64,000 bases of DNA from Luteimonas_C sp035250245. GTDB lineage: Bacteria > Pseudomonadota > Gammaproteobacteria > Xanthomonadales > Xanthomonadaceae. A program made the translations under genes and the position numbers. Within the stretch, counting starts at the first letter, position 1, and every line of letters begins with the position of its first letter. The stretch lies in NCBI GenBank assembly GCA_035250245.1, contig DATFFH010000052.1, positions 21,421 to 85,420 of the forward strand. Reading direction: 5' to 3'. Under the pieces are notes generated by a model. The model searched no databases. It worked only from the letters and a program-made list of their open reading frames with translations, and was not told the DNA's origin. Below are positions 45,501 to 53,448 of this stretch, in pieces.

Positions 45501-48500
45501 TGTCGTCGTGGTCGACTGCGCCGACCTGGCCCGACAACGGAACGTCTTCATTGGTCGTGAGCGTTTGGTCCGCGACCGTCGGTACCGCTTTCCCGATGCT
45601 GTGCCAGTATTGCGCGAGCAGTTGCCGGACGCCTTCGGGCATGGTGCCGGGCACGCCGCCCGAGGCCGCGGTCATGGCCTGGATGAGAGGCTCGGCATGG
45701 CCCAGGAACAAGGAGCCGTTCGCCGTGGCGATCTCGCGCATCCGCGCCGTCGGGTCGGCCGCGTAATAGCCCACCAGGTTGATCGTGCTGTAACCGCCGA
45801 TCACGCTCACGATCAGGTCGTTGCCCACGCGCTGCAGCCAGACCGTCGACGAATCGGCGTCCTGGATCACGATACGGTTGGCGCCCTCGGCGTCTTCGAT
45901 CCGGTCCGAGCCGGTGTCCTTGCCGAAAAGATAAGTATCGTTGTCTGCCCCGCCCTCCAATATATCGTTGCCGCCGTCGCCGGCCAGGATGTCGGCGCCG
46001 GCGCCGCCGAGGAGGAAATCGTTGCCCGCGCCGCCGGCCAGTTTGTCGTCGCCGGCGTCGCCGCTCATCCCATCGTTGCCGTCCTGACCGCCGAGCACGT
46101 CGTTGCCCGCACCGCCCGACAAGTTGTCGTCACCTACATCGCCGCTGAGCTGATCGTCGCCTCCCTCACCTTGCAGGTTGTCGCTCCCCGCACCGCCGGC
46201 GAGCAGATCCTTGCCGTCGCCGCCGTATAGGCTGTCGTTGCCGTCGTCGCCGGAGAGCGCATCGTCGCCACTGCCGCCGAATAGCGTGTCCACTCCGTCG
46301 CCGCCGGACAGCACATCGTCGCCGCCGGCACCGTGCATCCAATCGTCGCCGCCCAAGCCCAATAGCCGGTTGCGCCGCTCATCGCCGCGCAAGGTGTCGC
46401 CGAAGTTGGCGGAGCCGACCGCATTCTCGATCGTACTGACACCGTTGGCGTTCTTCGCCAGCACGTCGCCCGCAGCGTAGCCGCCCGCGGCGGTCGAAAC
46501 GGCCAGGTCGATCGTCACCGCCGCATCGGAAGTGACGTAGCGGATCGTGTCGCCGTATTCGGCGCCCGCTTGCGCGGCCTGGCCCAGAGTGACGCTGTCG
46601 TCGCCGCCGTCGAGGGTATCGGCGCCCGCGCCGCCTTCGAGCACGTCGTCGCCGCTGCCGCCGGCGAGCTGGTCGTTGCCGTCGGAACCGGACAGCACGT
46701 CGTTGCCGTCCAACCCGGACAGCGTATTGGCATTCAAGTCGCCCAGCATCAGATCGCTGCCGGCCGTCGCTGCCGCGCCCGCCAGACGCAAGGTCTGCAG
46801 ATCGGCTACCAGACCGTCGGCGAATTGCAGTTGCTCGACTGCGCGGCCAGCCAGATAGTGATTGGTGAAAGTCAGCCCGCCGCTCTGGCCGTCGTTGGCG
46901 CGCAACAGCAGTTGCAGGTCCGATCCGTTCTTCATCGACGAAATGATGCTGGACAGACTCAGCCCCGCGCCGATATGCACGGTATCGACGCCGCCCTCGC
47001 CGGCGCCGAAGACTTCGCGCACCATTTGCTGGCCGTTGTAGGTGTTGCGGCCGTAAAACACGCCGGGCTGGAAGCCCGCATAAGGCCAGGCGCTGGGCGG
47101 CGGCATCGGCGCGACCGGCGTGCTGTAGAGGAAATCGATGCCGTCGCGACTCCGGTACACCACTTCGCCGGTACCGTTGCGGGTGATGGTCAGGCGATAC
47201 TGTTCCTCGCCGGAACCGAGCGCGGTTCCCAGGTATTCCCATTTCGCCGCGAAGAGCTGCGTGTTCAGCTGGCCGTCGACGGTGACGAGTTCCTCCACCG
47301 AATACTGGCCTTCGCGGATCGTGTCGTGGCCGTCGCCGATGTCGTATTGGTAGACGTCGTCTCCGGCCCCGCCCATCAGCGTGTCGTCGCCGCCGCTCCC
47401 GATCAGGACGTTGTCGCCGGCGTCGCCGCCCAGCCGGTCCTGACGTACCGTTCCTTGCAGGCCTTCGATGCTGTCGAATACATCGCCCTTGGCATCGTGC
47501 CCGTTGGCGAAAGCCGCGCCCGGGTCGAGATAGACGAACGCCGGCACATTGCCCGCAGAAGCGTAGGAAGCGATATCGATGCCCTCGCCCCCGAACAGAA
47601 AATCCGCGCCCGCGCCGCCATCCAGCACGTCGCCGCCGCTGCCGCCGTAAAGCACGTCGGCATCGGCGCCGCCCTTGAGCGTATCGCTGCCCGCATTGCC
47701 CGCCAGGATGTCGGTGCCCGCGCCGCCGTCGAGCGTATCGTCGCCGCCGTTGCCGGTCAGCCAGTCCATGCCGGAAGTGCCGGCAAGCGCGTCGTCGCCA
47801 TCGGTGCCGCCGCCGAGGTACATGTTGCTGACCCGATGCCGCCCGGTCGCCGCGAACACGAAGTTTTCGATCGGCGCGCCAAGCGCGTACCAATCCTTGA
47901 TCTTGATGCGATCGGCCGTCTGCTCCAGGCCAGACGCGTCGTTCTCTTCGCCGATGCCCACCAGCAGGTCGTTGCCCGAACGGCCCAGCATCAGATCCTG
48001 GATGTCGATGCCTACGCCGAACTCCAGCGTATCGGTGCCGACATCGGCCGAAGCGACGCCGTTCACCGCGCCCGCGTGCCGGGTCAGGATCTTCTGCTCG
48101 TCGTTCCAGTCGTACTGGCCCAGCCACTTGGAGCCGTCGAAATACACCACGCCGTTCTTGGTGACGGTGCCGTTGGACTGCAATACGTAGCCGTTGACGT
48201 AATTGCCGTTTTGCCAGACCAGATCCCAATTGTTGACGTAGTCGTCCATCACCACGTCTTGACCGTCGCCGCGCGAGTAACGGAACACGTCGTCGCCGGC
48301 GCCGCCCACCACTTCATCGTTGCCGCGTCCGCCCACGACCAGATCCGAGCCCTGGCCGCCGTACGCACGGTCGTCGCCATCGTCGCCGAACACCGTGTCG
48401 TGGCCGCTGCCGCCGATCACCTGGTCTTTCCCCGAACCGCCCAGCACCCAGTCGTTGTCGCCGTCGCCCGCGACGAAGTCGTCGCCCGCTCCGCCGTTGC

Positions 48501-51500
48501 CGAAGTCGTTGCCGCTCAGGCCGCGGATCACATCGTCGCCGCCACCGCCGTAGATGAAATCGGCGCCGTAGCTGCCCAGGATGACGTCGCTCTCGGCGGT
48601 GCCGATCGCGAACGAAGTCAGATCGCCCAGGCGGACCTCTTCGCCGTCGGCGAAACGCAGCCACTCGACCCGGCGCGTGCTTTCGAACCAGTCGCGGATC
48701 GTCAGCTCGTCGCCCGTCAGCACGCTCTGGCCGTTCGCGCGCACAGCCATCAGCTGGATCACCAGATCGTTGCCCGAGCGCCGCATCAGCAGGTTCGCCA
48801 TGCTGATGCCGATGCCGAACGCGACCGCGTCCTCGCCGCCCTTCACCGAACCGTCGACTTCGTAGTCGCCCCTGCCCGCCCAGTCGAGCTCGCCCCAAGG
48901 GCTGTTTTCCAGTTGCTTGACGCGCCAAGCGATCGAGTCGCTCGACACGCCCGACGTGCCGGCCGGATCGGATTCGTCGAAGATCACGTCCTTGCCGTCG
49001 CCGCGGCCGAACAGATAGATGTCCGAGCCCGCGCCACCGAGGATCGTGGCTTCGCCGTTCGCGCCGCGATCGTCGCCGGCGCCGCCTTCGAGCACATCGC
49101 CGCCGGCACCGCCGACCAGACGGTCGCTGCCTTCGCCGCCGCGCAGCCAATCGGAACCCTTGCTGCCGTAGAGCCGATCGTTGCCGGCGCCGCCGTGCAG
49201 TAGATTGCCGTTGCCTCCGTCGGCGCCCACCGCCGCGGTTTCCGCGGCGAGGTCGCCGATCGAAAATCCAGTATTCGCCACCTTGCCGGCGAACAACACG
49301 TCGTTGCCGCCCTCGCCGAACAGCCAGTCGTCGAGCTTGCCGCCGACCAGCGTATCGTTGCCTTCGCCGCCCAGCAGATCGTTGCCCAGATCACCGCCGG
49401 AGATGAAATCGTCGCCGGCCCCGCCGTCGATCACGGCGGCGACGTCGATCTTGAACGCCCCCGCCGCTCCGGCTTGTCCATTCACGGTCAGCCCGGACGC
49501 GTTGGCCAGGCGATCGCCGTCCACGACGATCGTGTCCGCGCCGGCGCCGCCCACGATCGAATCCTTGGCGGTGAGATCGATGGTGTCGCCCAGGCCGCCG
49601 ACCAGCACGCCATTGCCGTCGTAGACGTCGTAGCGCCGCTCCTTGCGGTCCTTGAGATTCAGCACGACGTTGCCCGGGCCGAGCGCCCTGCCGTCCAACT
49701 CGCCGTCGGGCAATTCGTCGAACAGCACCGCAAAGCCGCCGACCCAATCGCTGGCCGCGCGCTTGTCGACGCCCAGCTCCAAAACGCGCGCGAACGTGGC
49801 CGCCCAACCGGCCGCGAACGCCGAATCCGGATTCGCGGCGATCAGCGCATTGATGCCGGACGGGTCGCTGAGATAGGTCGAGTAGTCGGAAGCGATCGTC
49901 AGGTCGCCGAGCAGCGTGTCCATCGAAAACCCGCTCGGGTTCGAGGCCAGCATCTGCAGATTGCCCGACAACGCGCGCTTGGCGTGGATGTCTCCGCCGG
50001 CCAGCTGCGGCAACGCGCTGGAGAGGCCGAAATAAGTGCCGAAGCTGATCAGCTGATCGGCCTTGCGGGTGCGGAAAGTGATCGCGCCATTGACGCGGTA
50101 AACGAAATCCTTGCCATTGATGCCGTAATTGCCGGCCCTGACCGCGTACGGATCGAGCAGCTTGGCGCCGAGGTATTCGAGCGCGCCGTTGAGATTGGCG
50201 GCGACGGCTTCGGCCAGACTTCGCGTGCTGTCGCGCGGAGCCTTGGCCTTGGTCCAGACGTTGCCGACCGCGAACTTCCGCCCGTACTGGTCCCAGACCA
50301 CGTCCGCGCCCGATTGCGGCTTCTTGGCGAACATCGAACCGATGAGGCCGCCGAGGATATAGCCCACGAAAGCGCCGATCGCCGCGCCGATCGGTCCCCA
50401 CACCGATCCTGCCTTGCCCGCGGCCGCCGCCCAAGACAACGCGACCGATGTGCCGACCGCCGCCCCAATAGTGGCGCCGAGCGAAGCGCCGATCTGGCCT
50501 TCGACGGAATCGAACTGCACCAGTTTCGACGCGAGCTTGGTGCCGACATAGGTCGCGAAGATCGTGGCGATGTTGGCCAGGTTCAGGTTGATGCCCTGGA
50601 ACGCGGGAACCTGGGTCGCGATGTTGGTGATGATCGTGGTGAGCGTCTGCGCCGCCAGCGACTGGCCCAGATCGCCGACGACGGTGCCGTCCAGGCCGGC
50701 GGCATGGATGATCTCGGCGACGATATAGGACGACACCGAGCCGGCGATGTTCGTGCCCAGTTCGGCCGCGAAACCGCTGAACGCGTTGCGGAACGCTTCG
50801 ACGCCCGATTGCCCGACAGCGAGGAAGCCGACCGCTTCGGCCAGGTTGCCGCCGATCGTCTGCAGCACCGGCGAACCCAGCACCTGTTCCAACTGGTCGT
50901 CGAACAGCACATTGCCCAGCGCGCTGCCGAAAGCCGACCCGATCTTGGACACGTCGATGCCGTAGAACTCGACCGTGTCTTGGAAAGTGTCTTGGCCGGT
51001 CGCTTCGTTGTGGGTCTTCTCCACGCTCACGCGCAGCCCGCCTCGGGTCCACACCGTCTGCACCCGCTCGGGAACGCCGTTATGGTTGGCGTCGACCCTG
51101 ACCTCGCCTACCAGAACGTAATCGTCCTCGCCGATGCCGTCGGACAAGGCGTAGCGGCGGTAGCTGTAGGTCTCCCGCGTCTGCCGGGTCAGCAGGTTCG
51201 AGTAGGTCTTGGTAACGCGGTCGTAAACGCCGTCGCCGTCGAGGTCTTCGCTATGGACTTCCACGTAGTCGCCGCTCATCGACACGCCGCGCACCCAGGA
51301 TGCGCCGACTTCTTTCCAAGAGCCGTCCAGGATGAAGCCTTCGGGCAGCAGAGCGAGCGAATTGGCCGCCAGATCGGACGGGATGACCAGCGTGATGTCC
51401 GATTTCGGCACCAGCTTGAACGTCGGTTTTCCATCCGCCCCGGCATAGACCACCGTGGCGAAGTTCTCCAGGTTGATTCCCAACGCCTCCATCTGCCTGA

Positions 51501-52308
51501 CGCGCCAGATATAGGCCTGGCCGGCATGCGCCTGGACGTCGGTGACCAGGTGGTAGCCGCCCAGCGAGTCCTGCTGGTACAGCGGCGGCAATACGTTGAT
51601 CTCGCCTTCGGAACCGTTGATGAAGCGCGTCGAGGTCACGACGTCGTTGTCGTCGAGATAGTGGGTGGTGTTGTCGTTGGCCCACTGCTTCTCGGCCGCG
51701 CCGATGAACACGCCGCGATCAGCCAGCGCCGCGTCGATGTCGGTGCCGAAGAACCCCGAGCCCATCGATACGTGGCTGAAATTGACGCCATCCAGCCAAC
51801 CCTTGGAGTGCGCATAGTGGAGCTGCACCATGCTCAGCGCGTTGGACAGTGAGAAGCTCGGAAAATAGATGTTGGAGTAACCCGCCGCCGGGTACTCGCC
51901 GAAGAGCTGGTCGACGAAATCGATGGCGCGATCCAGCTGCGCCGGCGACAGCATGTTCGGAATCGCCCCTTGGATGTCCGTGATGATGTCGCGCACGTCC
52001 AAGGGCTTGAGCTGGGTCGGCGTATTGGCGATGACCAGCGAATTGCTGGCCTCGTGGTAGAACGCGTACGCCTGGAAACCGCTGCTCTGATCGTTGCTGA
52101 ATTTGATCAGCTTCCAGCCCGCCGGTAGCGGCGGGATGTCGGACATGCTGTTCGCACGGTTGTACGGATCGAGCAGCTGCGTGTACTCGGCCAGGGTGAG
52201 CTGGATCGAATGCGCGCTGATGTCCGTGGCATTGCGCAAATTGGCCAGGACCGGGTCCATGACCTCTCTGCTGCGCTTCGGGATTTTCGGAAGTACGCGG
52301 CCTGCCAT
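39526..52308 (-). CDS. Giant RTX protein with cadherin/Ig-like repeats, type I secretion substrate
   Basis: About 4260 residues from ATG at 52308, preceded by GGAGGA at six bases. Layout by residue: 1-465 lipase-like N-terminus with SFSLS at 151-155 where GxSxG would be; 465-658 Gly-rich hydrophobic segment; RTX nonapeptide blocks (GGxGxDxLx) near 960-1100, 1237-1350, 1507-1660, 1860-2133 and 2663-2930, each followed by a conserved module (RSGNDLVIQ-type); cadherin/Ig-like arrays near 2240-2657 and 3057-3890; from about 3911 repeated DxDxDG loops, then a charged tail to a C-terminal ~60 residues suited to type I export. It is the apparent cargo of the HlyB/HlyD-like genes upstream and substrate of the acyltransferase downstream. 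The frame is open to 53415, but that part covers the preceding gene and is not used. Function, toxin or adhesin, is unsettled. Confidence 0.92.
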   Translation of the reverse strand: MAGRVLPKIPKRSREVMDPVLANLRNATDISAHSIQLTLAEYTQLLDPYNRANSMSDIPPLPAGWKLIKFSNDQSSGFQAYAFYHEASNSLVIANTPTQLKPLDVRDIITDIQGAIPNMLSPAQLDRAIDFVDQLFGEYPAAGYSNIYFPSFSLSNALSMVQLHYAHSKGWLDGVNFSHVSMGSGFFGTDIDAALADRGVFIGAAEKQWANDNTTHYLDDNDVVTSTRFINGSEGEINVLPPLYQQDSLGGYHLVTDVQAHAGQAYIWRVRQMEALGINLENFATVVYAGADGKPTFKLVPKSDITLVIPSDLAANSLALLPEGFILDGSWKEVGASWVRGVSMSGDYVEVHSEDLDGDGVYDRVTKTYSNLLTRQTRETYSYRRYALSDGIGEDDYVLVGEVRVDANHNGVPERVQTVWTRGGLRVSVEKTHNEATGQDTFQDTVEFYGIDVSKIGSAFGSALGNVLFDDQLEQVLGSPVLQTIGGNLAEAVGFLAVGQSGVEAFRNAFSGFAAELGTNIAGSVSSYIVAEIIHAAGLDGTVVGDLGQSLAAQTLTTIITNIATQVPAFQGINLNLANIATIFATYVGTKLASKLVQFDSVEGQIGASLGATIGAAVGTSVALSWAAAAGKAGSVWGPIGAAIGAFVGYILGGLIGSMFAKKPQSGADVVWDQYGRKFAVGNVWTKAKAPRDSTRSLAEAVAANLNGALEYLGAKLLDPYAVRAGNYGINGKDFVYRVNGAITFRTRKADQLISFGTYFGLSSALPQLAGGDIHAKRALSGNLQMLASNPSGFSMDTLLGDLTIASDYSTYLSDPSGINALIAANPDSAFAAGWAATFARVLELGVDKRAASDWVGGFAVLFDELPDGELDGRALGPGNVVLNLKDRKERRYDVYDGNGVLVGGLGDTIDLTAKDSIVGGAGADTIVVDGDRLANASGLTVNGQAGAAGAFKIDVAAVIDGGAGDDFISGGDLGNDLLGGEGNDTLVGGKLDDWLFGEGGNDVLFAGKVANTGFSIGDLAAETAAVGADGGNGNLLHGGAGNDRLYGSKGSDWLRGGEGSDRLVGGAGGDVLEGGAGDDRGANGEATILGGAGSDIYLFGRGDGKDVIFDESDPAGTSGVSSDSIAWRVKQLENSPWGELDWAGRGDYEVDGSVKGGEDAVAFGIGISMANLLMRRSGNDLVIQLMAVRANGQSVLTGDELTIRDWFESTRRVEWLRFADGEEVRLGDLTSFAIGTAESDVILGSYGADFIYGGGGDDVIRGLSGNDFGNGGAGDDFVAGDGDNDWVLGGSGKDQVIGGSGHDTVFGDDGDDRAYGGQGSDLVVGGRGNDEVVGGAGDDVFRYSRGDGQDVVMDDYVNNWDLVWQNGNYVNGYVLQSNGTVTKNGVVYFDGSKWLGQYDWNDEQKILTRHAGAVNGVASADVGTDTLEFGVGIDIQDLMLGRSGNDLLVGIGEENDASGLEQTADRIKIKDWYALGAPIENFVFAATGRHRVSNMYLGGGTDGDDALAGTSGMDWLTGNGGDDTLDGGAGTDILAGNAGSDTLKGGADADVLYGGSGGDVLDGGAGADFLFGGEGIDIASYASAGNVPAFVYLDPGAAFANGHDAKGDVFDSIEGLQGTVRQDRLGGDAGDNVLIGSGGDDTLMGGAGDDVYQYDIGDGHDTIREGQYSVEELVTVDGQLNTQLFAAKWEYLGTALGSGEEQYRLTITRNGTGEVVYRSRDGIDFLYSTPVAPMPPPSAWPYAGFQPGVFYGRNTYNGQQMVREVFGAGEGGVDTVHIGAGLSLSSIISSMKNGSDLQLLLRANDGQSGGLTFTNHYLAGRAVEQLQFADGLVADLQTLRLAGAAATAGSDLMLGDLNANTLSGLDGNDVLSGSDGNDQLAGGSGDDVLEGGAGADTLDGGDDSVTLGQAAQAGAEYGDTIRYVTSDAAVTIDLAVSTAAGGYAAGDVLAKNANGVSTIENAVGSANFGDTLRGDERRNRLLGLGGDDWMHGAGGDDVLSGGDGVDTLFGGSGDDALSGDDGNDSLYGGDGKDLLAGGAGSDNLQGEGGDDQLSGDVGDDNLSGGAGNDVLGGQDGNDGMSGDAGDDKLAGGAGNDFLLGGAGADILAGDGGNDILEGGADNDTYLFGKDTGSDRIEDAEGANRIVIQDADSSTVWLQRVGNDLIVSVIGGYSTINLVGYYAADPTARMREIATANGSLFLGHAEPLIQAMTAASGGVPGTMPEGVRQLLAQYWHSIGKAVPTVADQTLTTNEDVPLSGQVGAVDHDDNIVSYTVVAQPGIGSVALNAATGTWTYTPGANRHGSDRFVIKVTDADGNAVQQTINLTVVSVNDAPSDIYAPGELRVDEAAGNGLSLGNFTHLDVDGPQDLGTFQLVDNAGGRFAMTSDGKLTVSNGAALDYEANTSHTIRVRVTDQAGAWFEKSFTVVVNNVNEVPYIVTPPATTVPLIASENATGGTVASFVIGDPDNTTPTLQLVDNPYGWLEAVGNTVRVKSGAQIDFEALAAAGATLEDTDGDGIKEIRFNASVRATDGELSSAQPTSFTFLIEDVNEAPTAIGFAPAVSSIVERDRPAAGTSLPAILLGTLSATDPDAAYGSLDFATLTYAVDDARFEIVNGNQLRLKANAALDFEAGATVTVNVTVTDRGGSGLSYTRALTFTVTDADDYLYGTASADALNGQAGRDLIYGYGGADTLLGGTGNDDLYGGDGNDQLDGQDGDDKLLGELGDDVLTGGLGNDTLHGNDGVDTLNGDAGNDLLYGDAGNDILRGGDGDDVLEGGADNDELWAGPGADYLKGGDGDDLMFGGSGADRFLGGAGSDTLTYADSGSAVVINLGDGTTGGAATGDVLEDHIEHLIGSAYADTFTGSANADHIVGGAGNDTILGGAGDDVLEGGDGNDTIDAQSGNDRLIGGTGNDILIGGEDSDVYLIDVNAGADEIRNYDANGDDIDVIGYQDIDRNRLWFARSGDDLVISVIGTGVQTTIKGWYLTATGSDRANYKIDFIIAGQHYSDTINAEGLVALMAGYAKPATQAAYDALHANAAFENRWSNYWAGNADPVISTVLDQTLAEDGTLTIQFTVSDDITPVSGMTVVATAGNDRVNAPTLSGPDANGVYTLTLKGAPNRSGDVTITLKATDAGGLVSQRSFVLDITPVADAPVITKAVAVGTTLDGGSLALDVQAALVDQDSSERLEVRISGLPSGLTLNKGTNLGNGVWSLTAAQLAGLALVGPATWSQDLNLTVTAIAKETASGQTAQRTATLSVPINARPTAITNDRTLAVNESTAGAVVASGTLVANFSATDPDGDALTFSLANNAGGRFKISTAGVLTVDNGSLLDREAGASHTIRIRITDAGGLTYEKDFTVTVNNVNEAPGTVTATMVLANGLGAENSALAGTALANLAAVDPDGTAPAFAITSDSRGWFEVVGNQLKFKAGLSFDFEALKAAGLTVSDIDGDGRQEVVYSAKVKATDGALGSAAETTVTVRIEDANDAPSDISTVGLAVNENAANTTLVGSFTGADQDAGDGLTFSLVNDAGGRFAVDATGRLTVKNGGLLNYEASTKHTITVRVTDESGAFKDKNFDVTVNNVNEAPTTPVVTAWGTRTIQEGAPGDLHVATLASADPDGTVPSLTDSFDPWDWFYVSGNQLRLRPGLNFDFDSLIQNGTDWWRSITDSDGDGQLEYNYAVGVSAGDGALGSPESAWVWFGIEDSNEGPSTWNQSFGVAESAPGAGQTLVGQFNFSDPDSQGYNRDHRFAITGGATGMFSINQTTGQIYLQGQLNYEAATSYQLQVTVTDRAGSGYSASSWVTINVANVNESPYFTVEHNRTYIASTSTFTLSAVDPEGTALSYTLISWSADWGTVTLNGNQLTIPASTRRYEPYYSYATVKVVDASGLESIRTFSFVAPRNQAGNPPVVLDLDGDGVELKALAGSTLRFDMDRDGVRDPSGWIGADDGLLVLDRDRNGLIDNGGEISFAGDKPGAVSDLEGLAAYDSNGNGLFDGGDARFGEFQIWQDRNQDGISQAQELSTLAARGIASIDLHGVWTGADYRNAEDNVLYATSRFTRADGSTGQVGDVFLAFTPSNQRVGPPDGNGTPEQVDRGRKNGGRGMEDDGFGDVASGRVDRRAHRDLTPAQILAMAMRDSALRESDAPERRSELQPATSAGGPQEPAYDAEQARQDERSGSRNGADERMHPADDYQPDTSLARSALHDQLALSEKKRFQMIEAMSSFSAQPYAEFGLGTGKDPKTVELLTALPDFRISR

Positions 52309-52310
52309 GG

Positions 52311-53366
52311 TCAATCCTCCGTGTCGAAAAGGGTTACGCCCAGATTGCCGAGCACGGCCAATACCGGACGGCGCTCGAGAAATATCGTTTGCTTGCCAGA
52401 ACTGCGAATCGTCGAGATGTCGAGGACGCGGCGCTTTCCGCCGGGCGCCACGACGTCGACGCTTGAATTGCCGAGAACCGCGACGCGATCGCCGGCCGCG
52501 GACGAAGCCAGGCCGCGCACTGCATCCAGGGTCGGTTCGGCCTGGTATACCGGCACCCCCGCTTTCCCGGCTCGGGCGAAAAGCAGGCTGGCTTTCGTTC
52601 CGTCGCGAAACGGCTGGATCGCGATGGCATGCGCTTCGGGCGCGCTGAAAAAGCGATCGAACCTGTGGCGCGGCGCGGACAACACTCCGCGTGCGGCGGC
52701 GCTGACCGGCACGGCACGGCCGCGGCAATCGATCGCGCGCGCGGCCGGCGCGCCGACTACGCCCACCACGAAACCGGACGAGGGCGAATCCCAAAACATC
52801 ACGCGCTCGGCATTCTTCGCCTCGGTCAGCGTCAGATCGGCTCCTTGCGCCACGAGCAACGCCGCGTCCCGCAGGCCGCGCTCGGCACGTACCACGGTGC
52901 ATCCTTCGCCGCGGTCGATCTGCATCAGCCAGCCATCGAAGGGCAGATCGATCGCGGCGAGTTCCACGGTACGGCCGGCCGCAAGATCCAACTCGATCAG
53001 TTGCACCCGATCGCCTGCGTGGTATCCCAGATCGGGGCCGACCTGCAGCCATCTGACCCGCTCGTCGTCGATCGACAGAAGCTTCGGCCGGATCGCCCTG
53101 AGTTGATACGTTCGATGCTGGGTGCGGGATTTCTCGAACCGCACGATGTGCAACGCGGTTGGGTAGCCGGGTTTGACCTGCGAACAGACCTGCAGGTAAG
53201 CCAGCGCATCGCTGTCGGCGACCAGGCTTCCGGGGATGGGACCCGCGCATTCCTTGGCCGCCGGCGGGCGTCGCGGACCGTCCGCCAGCGCTTCTTCGGC
53301 ACGGGCGGACGGACCGGCGCCGAACGCGGATGCGATCAGGACCACTGCGGCCAAGGCGGCCCTCAT
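52311..53366 (-). CDS. Unrecognised exported protein within the RTX operon
   Basis: 351 residues from ATG at 53366, signal peptide ending SARA-E. No family is recognised. The body alternates hydrophobic beta-strand-like segments with Gly/Asp turns (WLQVGPDLGYHAGDRVQLIE, VQLIELDLAAGRTVELAA, DGWLMQIDRGEGCTVVRAE), a pattern of beta-propeller or similar repeats. Two cysteines occur at about 40-68 and others later, possible disulfides. Its TGA is only two bases from the RTX ATG and the RTX ribosome binding site lies inside its last codons, so expression is coupled. A role as periplasmic partner, immunity or chaperone for the RTX protein is possible but not shown. Confidence 0.75.
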   Translation of the reverse strand: MRAALAAVVLIASAFGAGPSARAEEALADGPRRPPAAKECAGPIPGSLVADSDALAYLQVCSQVKPGYPTALHIVRFEKSRTQHRTYQLRAIRPKLLSIDDERVRWLQVGPDLGYHAGDRVQLIELDLAAGRTVELAAIDLPFDGWLMQIDRGEGCTVVRAERGLRDAALLVAQGADLTLTEAKNAERVMFWDSPSSGFVVGVVGAPAARAIDCRGRAVPVSAAARGVLSAPRHRFDRFFSAPEAHAIAIQPFRDGTKASLLFARAGKAGVPVYQAEPTLDAVRGLASSAAGDRVAVLGNSSVDVVAPGGKRRVLDISTIRSSGKQTIFLERRPVLAVLGNLGVTLFDTED

Positions 53367-53448
53367 CGCAGCGCGCCTCGCCTGCAAGGCTTCGCGTCCG
53401 CGCCGGCGTTTTCAACGCGACGCTGGCGAAAGGTGGCGGCGCCGGGCG

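Noticed and set aside
43500..49560. RTX repeat DNA as possible CRISPR or tandem satellite
   Set aside because: The periodicity is nine codons and varies at the DNA level; it encodes GGxGxDxLx motifs in one open frame.
40000..51852. Very long plus-strand frames opposite the RTX gene
   Set aside because: They mirror the strongly biased GC-rich repeat codons of the RTX gene, have repetitive Val/Ala/Asp content and no domain or signal.
52309..53415. Extension of the RTX protein upstream to about 4629 residues
   Set aside because: The extra 369 residues are read out of frame through the exported-protein gene; a good ribosome binding site and natural start exist at 52308.
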